Notes: generated from the letters alone by a model not told the origin. A stretch of 64,000 nt of DNA from Macquaria australasica (GCA_005408345.1 SEMN01000010.1:2959501-3023500); one strand, 5' to 3'. Positions 35,793 to 48,282 are shown, numbered from the stretch's first letter. Made by a program: numbers and translations.

Positions 35793-37384
35793 GTACCCCC
35801 CCTTAAGGGACGAGGCTGGAGCTGCTCTGGAGGACAGGCAGGAGGACGGCGACGAGGCTGGAGCCGCTTTGGAGGACGAGCAGGAGGCAGCACGACAGCA
35901 GCCAGACTTGAAGACAGTTCAGCAGGAGCAGGGCCTGGAGGCTGCGGTGGCAGCTGGACTGGCACTGGAGACTGCGGTGACAGCTGGACAGGCACTGGAG
36001 ACTGCGGTGACAGCTGGACAGGCACTGGAAGCTGTGGTTGGAGCTGGACAGGCACAGGAGGGTGTAGTGGAAGAGCAGGAACAGGCGAAGACTGCAGCTG
36101 AGCAGGAACAGAGGTCGGCCGAACCACCAACTGGGACTCGGGAACAGGAGTTGGCCGGGTCGCCGACAGGGAACCAGGGATAGGAGCTGGCTGGGCCGTC
36201 GAATGGGAACCAGGCACAGGAACTGATGTCAGCTGGACCACCGGCTAGGGGACTGGATCAGGTGGTGGCAGGACCGCCAACTGGAAAACAGGAACTGAAG
36301 TCGGCCGGTTAGCCAACTGGGTCCGGGGAGCAGGAATCGGCTGGACCACCAGCTCAGAAACCGGGTCAGGAACAGAAGCTGGCTGGGCCGCCAATTGGGA
36401 ATCAGGATCAGAAGCTAGCCGGGCCACCGCCTGGAAACAAGGAACGGATGTGGACCAGTCAACCAACCGGGTCCGAGGAACAGGAGATGGCCGGACCACT
36501 GGCCCTGGAACAGGATCTGGTGTTGGTTGGACCGCCGACTCGGAACCAAGAACAGACATCGGCCGGTTCGCCAACCGGGTCCGGGGGGCAGGAGTCGGCC
36601 GGACCACCAACTCGGGAACAGAAGCAGGGAGCCGCTGTAGCTCAGCAGAGACCGGTGTAGAATAGACTGCCGACTGGGAAACAGGAACAGAAGTTGGCCG
36701 GGGCGCCGACAGGGAACCAGAAACAGAAGTCGGCAGGACAGCCAACCAGGAACGAGGAGCAGGAGTTGGCCAGGCCGCCGACTCGGGAACGGGAACAGGA
36801 ACAAAGGTCGGCCGGTTCACCAACCGGGCTGGGGGAGCAGGAGTCGGCCGGACCACCGACTCAGGAACAGGAACTGGCGTTGGCTGAACCGCCGACTCGG
36901 GAACAGGAACTGATGTCGGCTGGTTCACCAACCGGGTCCGGGGAGAAGGAGTCGGCCGGACCACTGACTCAGGAACTGGATCAGGCGTTGGCCGGACCGC
37001 CAACCGGGAACTAGAGACAGAAGCTGGCTGGGCCACTGACAGGAAACCAGGAACAGGAGTCGGCCGGTCTGTAGTGCTGAGCAGCTGAGACTCTGTGGCG
37101 CAGGGCAGTGGAGACTGCCGACGGCGTCGGGAGCCCTGACGACCACCTCTTCTGCGAGCTCCGCGGGTCCCTAGGAATATCACCAGCCGAGTGCCCTCAT
37201 AAGGTGAGGGAGGCTGGTGGCTTTCAGGTGGGTCAATACGTATTCCCAGGAAATGGAAAAAAGACTCTGCAGTGGTTAGTGGAGCCCGGGAGGCCCATAG
37301 GCAAGGGTAACTGTCCGGTGGGTCCACGTGTGGTTGATTCATTCTGTTAGGGTTTGCCATACAGGCAACAGGGAGAGGACCCAA
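35657..37384 (-). pseudogene. Proline-rich repetitive frame of the LTR element, one in-frame stop
   Basis: The frame starts inside the inner end of the 5' LTR (37384), crosses the interior and is stopped by a single TAG at 36245-36247. It then stays open in the same phase to 35657, inside the 3' LTR. The first part is 379 codons. After about 60 residues of ordinary composition and a basic patch (GARRRGGRQGSRRRR), the protein consists of imperfect repeats of the type RPTPVPES and RPTPAPRTRLVNRPTSVP. Near 35940-36070 a tighter 10-residue unit (SPVPVQLSPQ, 30 bases) repeats. The 3' part ends in a hydrophobic segment encoded by the LTR. No enzymatic domain is present. Whether it is translated is unknown; the stop may be decay. 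Confidence 0.55.
35935..37070. repeat. Tandem-repeat array inside the LTR element
   Basis: Two kinds of unit occur. At 35940-36070 a 30-base unit (gactgcggtgacagctggac...) repeats three to four times. From about 36100 to 37070, longer imperfect units built on cggccggaccaccaactcgg and ggaacaggaac recur many times with substitutions. All repeat lengths keep the minus-strand frame open. Confidence 0.75.
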
Positions 37385-37781
37385 GTGCAGACAGGCAGGG
37401 AGGCTGAAGCAGTTCTATGATTTATTTAACACAAAATGAACTTACAAATAGATCCATTGGACAGAAACAAAGGCAAAACAGCGCAGGCAAGAAGGATACG
37501 AGGAACTCAAGGAACCAGGGAAGCTGAAACTCATTGAAACTGAGACACATGGAATTACACAATGAACCGACAAAGGAAAAGGACCAGTATATGTAGGAGA
37601 CAACGAGGGAACCAGAAACAGGTGAGAAACAAGACACAGGTGAACCTAATCAAACTGGCGGAAACGAACAATGACAGGAAGTAAATAGCACAAGAACACA
37701 AGACCAGGGATTACAAAATAAAACAGGAAACAAGACCAAAATACACAGAGTCCAAACAAGAGTCCTTCGTGGACCATGACA
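37345..37781 (-). repeat. 5' LTR of the retroelement
   Basis: 437 bp, TG...CA ended, near-identical to the copy at 35359-35792. It differs by a few substitutions, a 4-base duplication in the gcagacaggcaggg segment and small indels. Confidence 0.88.
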
Positions 37782-37786
37782 ATATC

Positions 37787-40700
37787 AGTGCATTCCTTAG
37801 TAACCCCTGCCAAAAATACATAAGAACTTCTTTGTTATTCTAATTAGCTTTGCCTTAAAGACGAATAACCTGATAATACTTAACTGATTCTGATTATTGC
37901 CTGTCTTCAAAACAACAAGGTTGAAGCCAACAATCATTACACTGTTCAACTTGATGACTATACAACCAATAACATGGCAGCTCAGGCATTACCAGGTACA
38001 CAGTGTTCAGCAAAACACTAAATTACCCTATCAAAAAAACAAAAAAACAAAACAAAACAAAGCTCTCCACTGTACAACATTTGGTGGCTGCCCGAATCAT
38101 CAAACAAAACCTTAAGAAACAATACAGATGGGCTACAAATGCATGCAATAAATGGTACTCACAGAGGCATTTTTAAACCCATCAAAAAAACACATTGCAC
38201 GATCATATGAGAGCCTTAAAAATGTAACGGTCCTCAATAAAACATTCACAAAGTAGTACACATTTTTAAAGAAATTTTACTTTATTAATTACAATGTCAG
38301 AACCATTTGAAAGCTGTGTTTATCTTAAGCATTTCTGCATGAAAAACCTGCAAAAATCTGAATCTGGTTTTGAATGTAAATTAAATCAAAATTCAACTTA
38401 TAATTTTTATGATTTGGATTTTTCTTTTTGTTTTCTTTTTGCACAATCTGATGACAGTTCAAACAATTTAAATTCACTTTTGGAGCAACAACTCTGCACA
38501 TAGACAAACTCCACATTTTAAAGTGCCTGAACTAACTGTGTGTATCAATACCAGAATAAAATGCCTGTTGAAGTTTTAATTTTTAATGTATTTCATCTAA
38601 TAATTCTACTCTGCTCACCACATGCAACATGCAAGCTTAATGGTCTTTTAAAAAATAATATAAACCACAATGTTTTTCCTGTTATATTGCTTTTTGAAGG
38701 TAATAAATCACCATTACATTTTCATTATTTCTTCAAGTATTGCATAACTGTATTTCAGCAGGAGTAATTATGAGCCACTAATTATTTTACAGATAAAAGC
38801 CAGGTTCAGCACATCATTTAGCCCTCAGGCTCAGCTTCTGTGCAGTTATGACCAGTAATATTATGTGTAATAGCTATTTGATTGGTTCTTATTCTGACCT
38901 TGATCTCTACACAGTAATGTGACACGATCTGTGCATGAGACCGGCTCGGCTGAAGACTCACTATCTGGCGCACAGTGAAGTATAAAGGATGATCTTGAAG
39001 TGGCTTTATTTTACAATTCACCTAGTTATTTATTGACTAACCCATTAGGTTTGATGCAATGGTTTTTCCCCATGTGACTTCAGGAGACCCACATACAATG
39101 GAAAGATTAGCTAAGGCTTACCTTTAACCTTTGGAATGCTGCTGTCATTGTCCTTCCACCCACACGCTAATCAAAATACTTTGAAGCTATGCCTGTGATT
39201 ATGTAGTGGATTTCTTCTTTGAAAGCCTGTAGTGACCCTTTTTTATTTGTTTTTTTTTAGAAAACACATTGTGCCATGTTTTCTATATGCAAGACCTGCT
39301 TCAAAATCTTACAGTAAAACCATTCCTCCCTGTACAAAACAGTAAGCTTTTCTCTCCTCTGCCTCTTATAATCCATCTTAAATGTTTTGTTTTCCTTATG
39401 AGAATTGTTATGGTGTCAGAGTCAATGATTGCCTGCAAGGCCACTGAGTTGATGCCACCTACCTGCCATGCTGGCACAGTCCACAGAGGGTCAAACAGTT
39501 TGCCCTCTTGTTACTGCCAGGGGCCACCCTGTAGTACTACACTGTGAGTAGGTTGTGCTGTAATCCATAAAACCATAAAATTCAGCAGTTAGAACTTATC
39601 CAAACTGGTTGAGTCTCCAAGGGTTGTGAGACTGAGAGGTGACATTATCAAACTTACAACCAAAATAACACTGAATTTCGATGTGAAGTCTGTCTCTTTC
39701 CACAGGTTTGGTCCTTTTATTATAAAGAACAAACACCAACGCCATATTTTAATTTTGCCTGTTAGAAGAAATATATTTCAAAATATCACATCACATCATC
39801 AACACTGGCCTTAAGCAGCATGGAAAGACCCTTTTGTTAATGTTGGAATAATGTTAAAACAACACAACTTACACAAAAGTATGGTTAATATTTCCATAAT
39901 ATAAAATAATACCTCTATAGGTTCTATATTCTGCCAAAATGTGTTGGTGTCCTCTGAAATGTAATGTTCCTGTTGCGTTGCCTGTGACCCTGCTGCCTCC
40001 ACATGGCCAAACTGTAATTTCAGATACTGCATGCTATAGTGCTATTACTTTCAAATCAACATATCAAAGGCAGTTACTGGTACATATTGTACAAAATAAA
40101 GCTCAGTTGCACCAGGAGCAATGCCCTCTCACTCAGTGAAGTACCGTACGTTACATGTAGTTTATTGCTTGTAGCACAAAGGTGGTGCCGAGTATCAGCG
40201 GGGGTCTCGTGACCCTCCAGCAACAGCAGGATGAGCAGTTTTCTGATAATATACAGAGTTTGTTAGCCTATAGTATTTTAATGTTTTTTCGGGTAAACCA
40301 ATATAATTTAATCTGTATTTTTTGTGAGTTTTACATTTCAATTGATCCAACAAATTGAACAAATTGAAATTAGTTATTGTGCTTCATTAATGGTAGAAAA
40401 AAAAGAAATGCAATGTAAACCTCGGCTGTATCGTTAAATCTCTAATCCTACTTAAAATCATGTCTAGTTTCCTTGATAGAGACTGAAATATATGATAGAT
40501 TATGTTCTGTTTGCATCTTTACTACAAAGAGCCCTGTGTTTTACCACCTTACCGTTGGTTGATGTTCTCTTTTAGCATCTTTTAAGGAGAATATTAGCTG
40601 TAACTAAAACGACAGATGACTTTTTACCCAAAACGTGGAGAGATGTGATACTTTTTTAGCCCAGAATTGTGTCTACAGGTCTTCCCTTTAGGCTCCGCAT

Positions 40701-42070
40701 GGCACCAACAGTGGACTAGACTGTGGTGGCTGGACAGTTGGAGGACAATATTCAAAAAGAAAATTAGAACAGTATACAGTATGTCTTATGTCTGTATTAG
40801 TGATCACAGCGGTCAACATTGCACTTTGGTCTTTCTATCTTCTTTTGTGTCCACTGGATGGAGCTGCTGTGATGCTGTCAGCTCTGAGCAGGTTCCCACA
40901 TGCACCAGCAGATGGGGACAGATAAATGTCACAGGTTTGTGGTCATGTCAGGATTTGAATCAGAACTTCACTCATCAGTGTAGCCTTGGTGTTTGGTTTC
41001 ACACAGTTAATGCAGTATTATAATAATATAGAATGTAAGAAGAATATAAGCTCTTAAAGACTTTGATTTAAACATTGATGACTCTGAGCTGCTACATTGT
41101 GAATGAAGTGGAGAGTGAAGCCATTACACTATTTTTACTTTTACATCTATTTCAATTTTAACAGCTCTCATTTTAAAATCCTCCTAGCTGTGACTGCTGA
41201 GTCCTTACCCAACAGTATATAATGTCATTAAAATTAGCTCCACCTTTACCAGCTGCAACATTCAAGTGGTGTACACATAAAAGCATCAATAATTATAATC
41301 CGATAATTTAATATACATTTTTCTGAAATGGGCCAGTCTGCATGATGAGAACTTTTACTTTTGGTACTTTAAGCGATGCTAATACTTTCATACTTTCACT
41401 TGTAACTACTTTTAGGCAAGTTTCTATGCTTTTGTTGCATTGATCACTCTAAATGTAAAGTTGTAAGCTTGTTACTGTACATATCTTATTGTATTATCAT
41501 ATTCTATCATGCTAAAAATAGCAAAGTCTGTTGTTACAAACTGGATGTATATTTGTCAAAAGTGACTCAAAATGCTCCTGTTGTCTGATGCAGCCGCCTG
41601 CTCAGGTCGTGCATCAAGGTAACCTATTGCTGCTGTTTATCTGATGTGGAACGCTGCTCTCCAGCTCAGCTCCCACCTGGGTGTGTATCAGACGGTGCGT
41701 TCACCGGCGCCAACACTTGGCCGACCTTGGTGGTGATTGATAGGAAATACTGATTCATAAGTCCTCCACACGGGCTGATGGGCAGCCATTCCTCACTCTT
41801 CTTATCACACAACGGGGGGTGGGGTGGGTGAAATACGAAGTGGCACTATGCATTTTTACAGAGGTTGAATCTTTCTACACGTTTCTCTCATAAATTTTTA
41901 AGACATGAAAAATTCAGATTTTCTTTGATTTTCGCGGCTGCAGTGCTTCGTAATAAACAAGTGTTTGTTTTAACATACATGTGATCAAATTAGGTATTAA
42001 ACAATCAGGTGACATTGATTAAAATGCAGGTCCAATAATTTATAACCAGAGGCGTACTGATAAAAGACAT
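37787..42070. other. Intergenic DNA between the LTR element and the elastase gene
   Basis: No coding frame over 120 codons and none with family resemblance. The stretch is AT-rich with poly-A/T runs (38030-38060, 39240-39260). No palindromic family copy was recognised here. Confidence 0.45.
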
Positions 42071-42077
42071 ACATAAG

Positions 42078-42083
42078 TTTATT
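42078..42083 (-). terminator. Candidate poly(A) signal of the elastase gene
   Basis: Minus-strand AATAAA about 170 bases after the stop codon. Consistent with the short 3' UTRs of pancreatic protease messages. Confidence 0.35.
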
Positions 42084-42254
42084 GTACTGTCTGAAAACTA
42101 TTTAAATACATTGTATCTTTTGATTTCCTCATGTTTTTCAGTGATGACAGACATGTTGTTCTGTGTCTGACCCTGATGTGAAATGAACAGAGATAATATT
42201 GGGACTTGGGGCCTCATTATTTTCAGAGTTGATCAATTGGTTTCCAGTGGCTTC

Positions 42255-45027
42255 TCAATAGTGCAGCATGACCTGAAGAGAAAACAATGCCTTATTGATA
42301 CATGAAATGTTTTATTTATCAGTGACATTAGAGTGCGGTACATTTCCGTGTGTTTAAAAAGATTTATTGATCTATTGATTAACTTACGTCACTGAGCCAC
42401 TCAGTGAAGGCAGAGGTGCGGGTGAAGACGGTGGGCTTCTTCACTTCATTGCAGACACGAGAGGAAACAAAGCTGGTTACACCCTGGACGTACCACCTAC
42501 CATCCTGACCCAAACAGTTCAGAGGGCCGCCAGAGTCTCCCTGAGAGAGAAACAGAAACACATTATCAAGTAGCTGACCTTATTCACAGCAGGTAGGCTT
42601 GTTCAGTTCAAGTTGCATTTTTTTTTGCCTCACACACATTGCATCCAGACACGACGTCTCCTCCTGCACAGATCATGGTGCTCTTGACGTTGATGCCCCA
42701 CCAGTCGCTGCGACTGCACACACTGTGCTCCACCACAGGCAGCAAGGCCTGCTGCAGCTTATCAGGCATAGGGCCATGGGCTGAGACACAGAGAGGACAG
42801 AGCTGCTCAGCAACACATATATACATCATAAATACAAGGCAGAGAGCAGTGATGGACAAGTTACTTACATATATACATATTACATATTTCTCATTTAATA
42901 AGTAATTACATTACTTTACTAATTACTCAGCATCAAAAGTAAGAAGTAGAAATACCAGAGTGTAGAACTTCTCTGTAAGTAAAAGTAATATTTTGTATTA
43001 AACTGAATCTGTAAAGTAATATGACTAAAGTAGCATAAAATGAAAATGCTTAAGTAAAGTACAAGTACCTCACAAGTGTATTTAAGTACAGTACTTGAGT
43101 AAATGTACTAAGTTACTTTCCACCACTGATCTTTTGTATTTAACACATGTAGGGATAGAAAACGACATTATGGTTTTAGACCCTTTTCATGGCAGACATC
43201 TTGCTGCATTCCATCTAGGTGAGCCAGTTCCAGGGCTACGATGTTGTGCATGGTCACTCACTGACATGGCTTACTGATACACTTAATGGAACGGGGCCAT
43301 CATTGTTATTTACACCTGTGTTTTTCCTGCTTTGACGAGTCAAAATGTCTGCCGTGAAAAGGGTCCATTGGGAGGGATTTACTGACCATCAGCAGATAGC
43401 TTAACATTAGCCGCGCTGACTGCACATAGCTCCCCAGAAGTCCCAACCTCAGCTGCTCCGTTCACGCACCCTCCAACTTGAAACAAAACTGACTCCTGAA
43501 AATAGGCTTACCCGACCCGTGGCCAATGTTAGCGAGCGAGCTAAGAACACACAACCTGTTAATAAGACAACTTTGGAATTGCAGCGAGTTGCATTTCTTT
43601 TCTCGTGGTAGAGGCTAAGCGCCTCACCACACCTCAAGCTCCTGCGCCAAGATAGCATGCCATGGACTAGCCCCAGTTTGTTCCTCTCATGTACTAGCAT
43701 TCATTGGAGTCACAGAGGTAACGTTAACCATCAGTTTCTCTAAAAGATAATTAACCTGCAATGTTTGAAAAACCCAAAAGGTAGTTTAAAAACACTTACT
43801 GCTGAGCCTAAATCACAAATTCATTTTCTACACAAACGAAACACTGCAGTGATCTTCAGTGATGAGTGCAAAGGCAGGATGTCAGAGGAGGACGCAGTGA
43901 CATTACTGTAAAGGTTGCCCCAGCCAGAGATGTAACACCGTGCCCCATGGGTGGGGATCTCTCCAGCCTCCGGAAGACAAGCCACGCCAACGCTGTCATT
44001 CATAATGGGGCTCTTATCCAGTTTCAGCAGGGCAAGATCATTGCTGTGAGAAAATCATTATAGTTAGATGTTCACCGACTGAGTAGGTGATTTTGTTGAA
44101 TTTCTTAGATGGGTAAATAGGTTACATTACGTTTTTATTTCCTTTGTATTGACTTTATATTGTAGGTTCTTTGCTCACAGGTGTAAACTAACAAACAGTA
44201 TTATTTATGCTTATTAAGGATGCCACAGGTGATACAAAAACAAGGTTATTTATTGATTTGCAATGGAGAAATTATTTTTTTTGCTTCTTCCAAAGTCAAA
44301 ATAAACTCACCCTTGAGCCACAAAGTTAATGTCCCACTTGGGGTGGACAATGATGCGCAGAACATCTCTGATCTGTTCAGTGCCCTCCTGCTGGCTCATG
44401 TCGTGCTCTCCCAAGACCAGGCGGTGCACAGCTCCTGGCCTGTAAGACAGTGTAGTCTCTATCATTTCAGATTACATTTCCCTTTGTTATTCATTTCTAC
44501 ACTTCACTGGATCACATTGCTTATGTGCGCTTGCTTCAATAAATCCTTGACCTCTGTCTCTAGCTCTCACTCATTATCCCATCTTGTCTTATTATTAGTC
44601 ACCAGATGCAGTGTCCAGCAGTCAGCACCCAGCGAGGTCCAATCAGAGTCCCTCCACAGGTGTGATGGAAACGGCTGCCGTGCTTCACCTGCAGGGAGAT
44701 CTGAGGAAAAGAAACGTGAATAATTAGAATATAATTCTGCATAAGAGAATATAAAACGTTGTGGTTATAGTACCTGCCAAGGCCAGCTGTGGGGGCGAGC
44801 ATCCTCTCCATTCACCACCCTATTGGTATCAGGCTTGACAGCAGGTGTACCACATCCAAAAACTACAAACACATAATAATGGATTCTATAACTGAAATTA
44901 ATTTAGTGCTTAATCTTAATGTCTGACATCTGTATTTTGCAACAGCTGTGCCGCTTTGTTGTTCAGCTAAGACATGCTACTCACCATATGCCACCTGAAG
45001 GAGCAGGAGGGCCAGTGTCTGCATCAT
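42255..45027 (-). CDS. ela3l: Chymotrypsin-like elastase 3 (CELA3/ela3l type), 8 exons
   Basis: Exons in transcript order: 45027-44985, 44862-44774, 44700-44603, 44439-44311, 44043-43907, 42780-42638, 42540-42388, 42272-42255. Phases close to 269 residues (human CELA3B 270). It is a secreted pancreatic serine protease zymogen. Exon 1 encodes the signal peptide (two possible ATGs at its start). Exon 2 carries the activation peptide and the N-terminus of the mature enzyme, RVVNGEDARPHSWPWQ: cleavage after Arg frees Val. Catalytic residues are all there: His in TAGHC (exon 3), Asp in GNDLALLK (exon 5), Ser in GDSGGP (exon 7). SGWGNLY, PDKLQQALLPVV, SDWWG and SGCN closely match CELA3 rather than CELA1/2 as remembered. 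TAGHC, instead of the usual TAAHC, is also a CELA3 trait. The last exon adds only five residues and the stop. Intron 5 (1.1 kb) holds two short transposon-like repeats. Gene symbol follows zebrafish usage and is the less certain part. Confidence 0.94.
42848..43130. repeat. Family D MITE-like repeat in elastase intron 5
   Basis: Begins gtgatggacaagttact and ends agttactttccaccactgat, near inverted repeats. The interior is full of aagtactt/agtaaaagta motifs. Diverged copies lie at 45535-45930 and 62878-63866. Confidence 0.65.
43179..43365. repeat. 187-bp palindromic element in elastase intron 5
   Basis: The 21-base ends gacccttttcatggcagacat (43179-43199) and its reverse complement (43345-43365) differ at one position. 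A diverged relative appears at about 24245-24475. No coding capacity; fits a MITE. Confidence 0.7.
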
Positions 45028-45080
45028 GCTGTCAGTCTGTATACACACACACACACACACTCTCTCAGCTCAGGTCAGCT

Positions 45081-45088
45081 CTCTTATA
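45081..45088 (-). promoter_or_regulatory. TATA box of the elastase gene
   Basis: Minus strand TATAAGAG, 54 bases before the first ATG, giving a start site about 25-30 bases before the ATG. A short CA tract (45042-45060) lies between. A very short leader is normal for pancreatic protease genes. Confidence 0.6.
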
Positions 45089-45176
45089 CCTCCTCAGTCT
45101 GTCTGTCAACAAGCACACAGATTACATTGTGGATATCTGTGGAACTTTGTTATCAGCGTTCACTGCTGATTGTGGC

Positions 45177-45204
45177 TGGGAAAAAATGTCCTTTTCCACA
45201 GATG
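45177..45204 (-). promoter_or_regulatory. Possible PTF1-type acinar enhancer element
   Basis: On the minus strand an E-box (CATCTG, 45199-45204) is followed by TTTCCCA (45177-45183). This resembles the E-box plus TC-box pair bound by the PTF1 complex in acinar genes, about 90 bases upstream of the TATA box. The spacing of about two helical turns is acceptable, but the E-box is not the ideal CACCTG. Prediction only. Confidence 0.3.
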
Positions 45205-48200
45205 CATCAGTCCAGGTCTGCCCGGACACTAAACTGTCCACGCATGGAAAATAAACGTGAGGTTGTGTCAGACAAATTTAGCCTTTGCAATTTAGACAAG
45301 ATTGCAAATGTACATGTGATGTGCCTGTACAGATGATGTCCCAGTACACCATTATGCAACAGAACAGAATAAAATGAAAAAGAATAGAATATTTCAACAC
45401 AAAAAGCTTAAACTACAGATTCAGGAAGTTCAATTATATGTTATAATTAAGGATGGAAAATGGGCTTCGGCACAGGAAGGATGTACTTCATAATGTTTAG
45501 TTAAAGAATTCTTGATACATGATAAGGATGTGGATGAAGTATTCAGATATAGCAATACATTAGTACAAAAGTACTCCATTACAAGTAAAACTCTGCATTC
45601 AAAATATTACTGAAGTAAAAGTATGTAATACGTAAGTATTATCAGAAAAATGTCCTTAAAGTATCAAAAAGTAAAAGTACTCATTATGCAGCTATAGTTT
45701 TATATATTATTGAATTGTTAGTACTGATGCATTAAACTATAAGCAGCATTTTATAGTTAGTCAATGTAGAGCAATTTCTAACCACTTATTATACTGTTTG
45801 GTAGTTTAATTGATAATAATGCGTCAACAGTTACAAAATAGATCTCATGGTGAGTTTGTTTTGTCAACTACTATTTCCAAGGTCAAGAATGAATTTTCAA
45901 ATTCAAGTCTTAAAAGTGGAAGGACATGAACATCCTTGTGTTCATGTCCTTCCACAGAAAGACCAATAGCACCCCCACCCCCCCATCTTACTGTTACGTA
46001 GCCATACCAGTTTAGTGCAGTTTGGTACCAGGGGAGTCAAACATTTGTCACACAGTAACAGGAATGGATGCATTTTACATTTCTGCAGGCTGCACTGATT
46101 AGTTAGCATTAGTGAAGCAAAGAACACACCTTCGTTAATGTCAAATGCAAGGAGACAGACAGTGCAAACACAGCAATGGCAGCTTATCACCAAAACACAA
46201 AATAAAATACATCCTCCCACATGCTTAATCAATAATTTGCATATATATAGCTGCATGAGAGCATGCAGTAAATCATAAAAAAGTCTCCAGCTTGAACACA
46301 CAGAACACACTGTTCCTAGAGTGAAACTGTGGGGTATATGTGAAAATGAGAGGAGCTCATGTAGCAACTCAGAGCGAGTGAAGAAGAAAACCGGCGAGAG
46401 ACGAGAGGAAGGCAGAGAAACTGAGACGAGGGTTTAATGTCGTCAGCTGTCTCGGTGCTCGCTGCACTGCGAGAAATAAATGTTCTTCCTGCGACCACAG
46501 AACTGGATAGCTTTGGGTTACCTTCAAGAGAAACAGTCCTGTAACAACTTTCTCTCTTTTAATAACATGTTATACATTCACGAAGGGGCCCACGCTCCTG
46601 CTGAATCTGGAGCCAATTCTTCACGCCTCGCTCAGACAGTATCCTTTCCTCCTGAGGGAAACTAATATCACTCTCTGGAGAAGACGGCGTGCATCTATAA
46701 ATTTCCCCTTTTAGGAAGCAAATCAAATCAATATTGCCTCAACAGCTAAAAGGCTTTGCTTGTTTTCTCGCCGTGTTGAGATAATTCCCTACACCATGAA
46801 GATTTATGAAGCAGACATGTGCTGTATGTTTGCATAACATAGCAATGACAGAACTGTGAATAATTCAGATTAGGACTGCAAAAGTTACATCTCACAATGA
46901 ATTAACCACTGATGCTGTTTACAGGAGGTCACTCAGGTGGGAATTGTCATTTGTTTTGAGTGAGTAAATTCTATTAAGTTAAACAGTGAAAAAGAATCAA
47001 TCAATAATTCAATCAATCATTTTAATGTTAGAGGTGTATTGTTATTTAAAATGCAAATATTGGATTTTACAGCACTGCAACTTTATTACAGAACCTACAC
47101 TCACAAAGAGACGTTCATTGCAAAGTCATTATGGAGGAGACAGAACAGAGACACATTTAGCAGTTTTTAACATTTTGCTACAAACTGCTAACATGCTTAT
47201 ACATGACAACACTTTGCAATTTACAGTAACAGCAGTCAGTATCATTATAAAACAGTCAGATGATTATGACAGAAACACACTGACTCTTTCACATCTCAAA
47301 CAGAGGCAGCAGAGGCTGATGGGCATTGTCATTTGTTTTGCAGGTATTTGCTCATAAACCAAAGTATTGGACAAATGGAAACATTAAACTGATGATGGCG
47401 TTAGATGAAAAGTTAAGGGATCACCAAAGCTACTACAGTTCATCCTGAGGAATGTCTTTACCAAATTTACTTTATCAAAAATGTCCTGAGGAAAGGATTG
47501 CTGTATCATATTACAGTACATAACATTTTATAGCATAATATATTTGGATTTTATGATAAAAGGGCTGGAAAAGATATAGTTTGGTATAAAGTTATACGAG
47601 CTGTTCCTAAACTGCCTGCATCTATAACCCTTTTATTGTCTTGTTTTTTTTCTCTGTTCTGCTGAACTATGTAAATCGATATTTCCAAAGAGAAATACAG
47701 TTAGCCACAGAAGCAGGTCTGCTCTTTATTCAGTGGTAGCTCAAGACAGAGATAAATTATCTGAGACCAGCCAGCGCCGTTTAAGGCCAAGTATATATCT
47801 CCCAAGGTTTTCAGATATGTCAAAAATCTGACTAGTGCAGCCTGGAGACGGAGGAAATGCTGCCAATTAGACCTTTGAAACATAAATCACACTTTACTGC
47901 TCTGTCACATCAAGTGGCCAGTATTCAGTTTCCAGTCACTGAGAAGAAGAATTCCAGTCATTAATAGAAGGCAAAAAAAAAGAAGGTTGAATTAATGCAC
48001 AGCACATACAGCTTCTCATGAGTTAGTTCATGATATCACCTTTCACCGCAAGAGAGGAAAAATGTGACGCGTGAACATGATATTATTTGGTTGAAAGCAC
48101 ACAGTATACCGTATATCTCCCAGTGATTAATAATATTCTCCGAAAGGGCACGATACACTGCGTTAAAGGAATAGTTGGGCATTTTGGGATAGCTGGCTGA

Positions 48201-48282
48201 TAGTTAGATTGATCATAAAATTGAATTAAACTATCCAGCATTACTTTGAATGATCATAAAACCCATAATGTACTCTATTTTC
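45205..48282. other. Intergenic DNA with dispersed repeats
   Basis: Contains a partial family D repeat (45535-45930), a 17-bp perfect inverted repeat (45916-45955) and a fragment of family C (about 47318-47465). A partial family A end lies near 48165-48200. No coding frame is supported, including the 141-codon frame at 45942-46367 (minus), which has no family resemblance. Confidence 0.45.
45916..45955. repeat. 17-bp perfect inverted repeat, 6-base loop
   Basis: Arms 45916-45932 (gtggaaggacatgaaca) and 45939-45955 are exact reverse complements around tccttg. It sits at the end of the family D fragment. Confidence 0.9.

Larger units (their letters stand above)
35354..37786 (-). mobile_element. 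Complete non-autonomous LTR retroelement with 5-bp target duplication
   Basis: Two near-identical LTRs, 35359-35792 and 37345-37781, begin TG and end CA and flank a 1.55-kb interior. The pentamer atatc occurs just outside both (35354-35358 and 37782-37786), a clean target-site duplication. On the minus strand, the purine tract AAGGGGGGG (35796-35804) abuts the left LTR, so that is the 3' LTR and the element reads right to left. Each LTR has an AATAAA-type signal. The interior has no reverse transcriptase, integrase or protease; it is one proline-rich repetitive frame. I see no standard tRNA primer site after the 5' LTR. The start of the frame resembles the Gag beginning of fish Ty3/gypsy elements only loosely, from memory. 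LTRs differ by few bases and small indels, suggesting a fairly recent insertion. Confidence 0.9.

Noticed and set aside
35787..37350. Plus-strand frames of 70-106 codons in the LTR element interior
   Set aside because: They are antisense readings of the proline-rich tandem repeat; repeat periodicity keeps several frames open at once.
43095..43700. Frames in elastase intron 5 resembling extra exons
   Set aside because: They lie in MITE-like repeats and flanking intron; the elastase phases close exactly without them.
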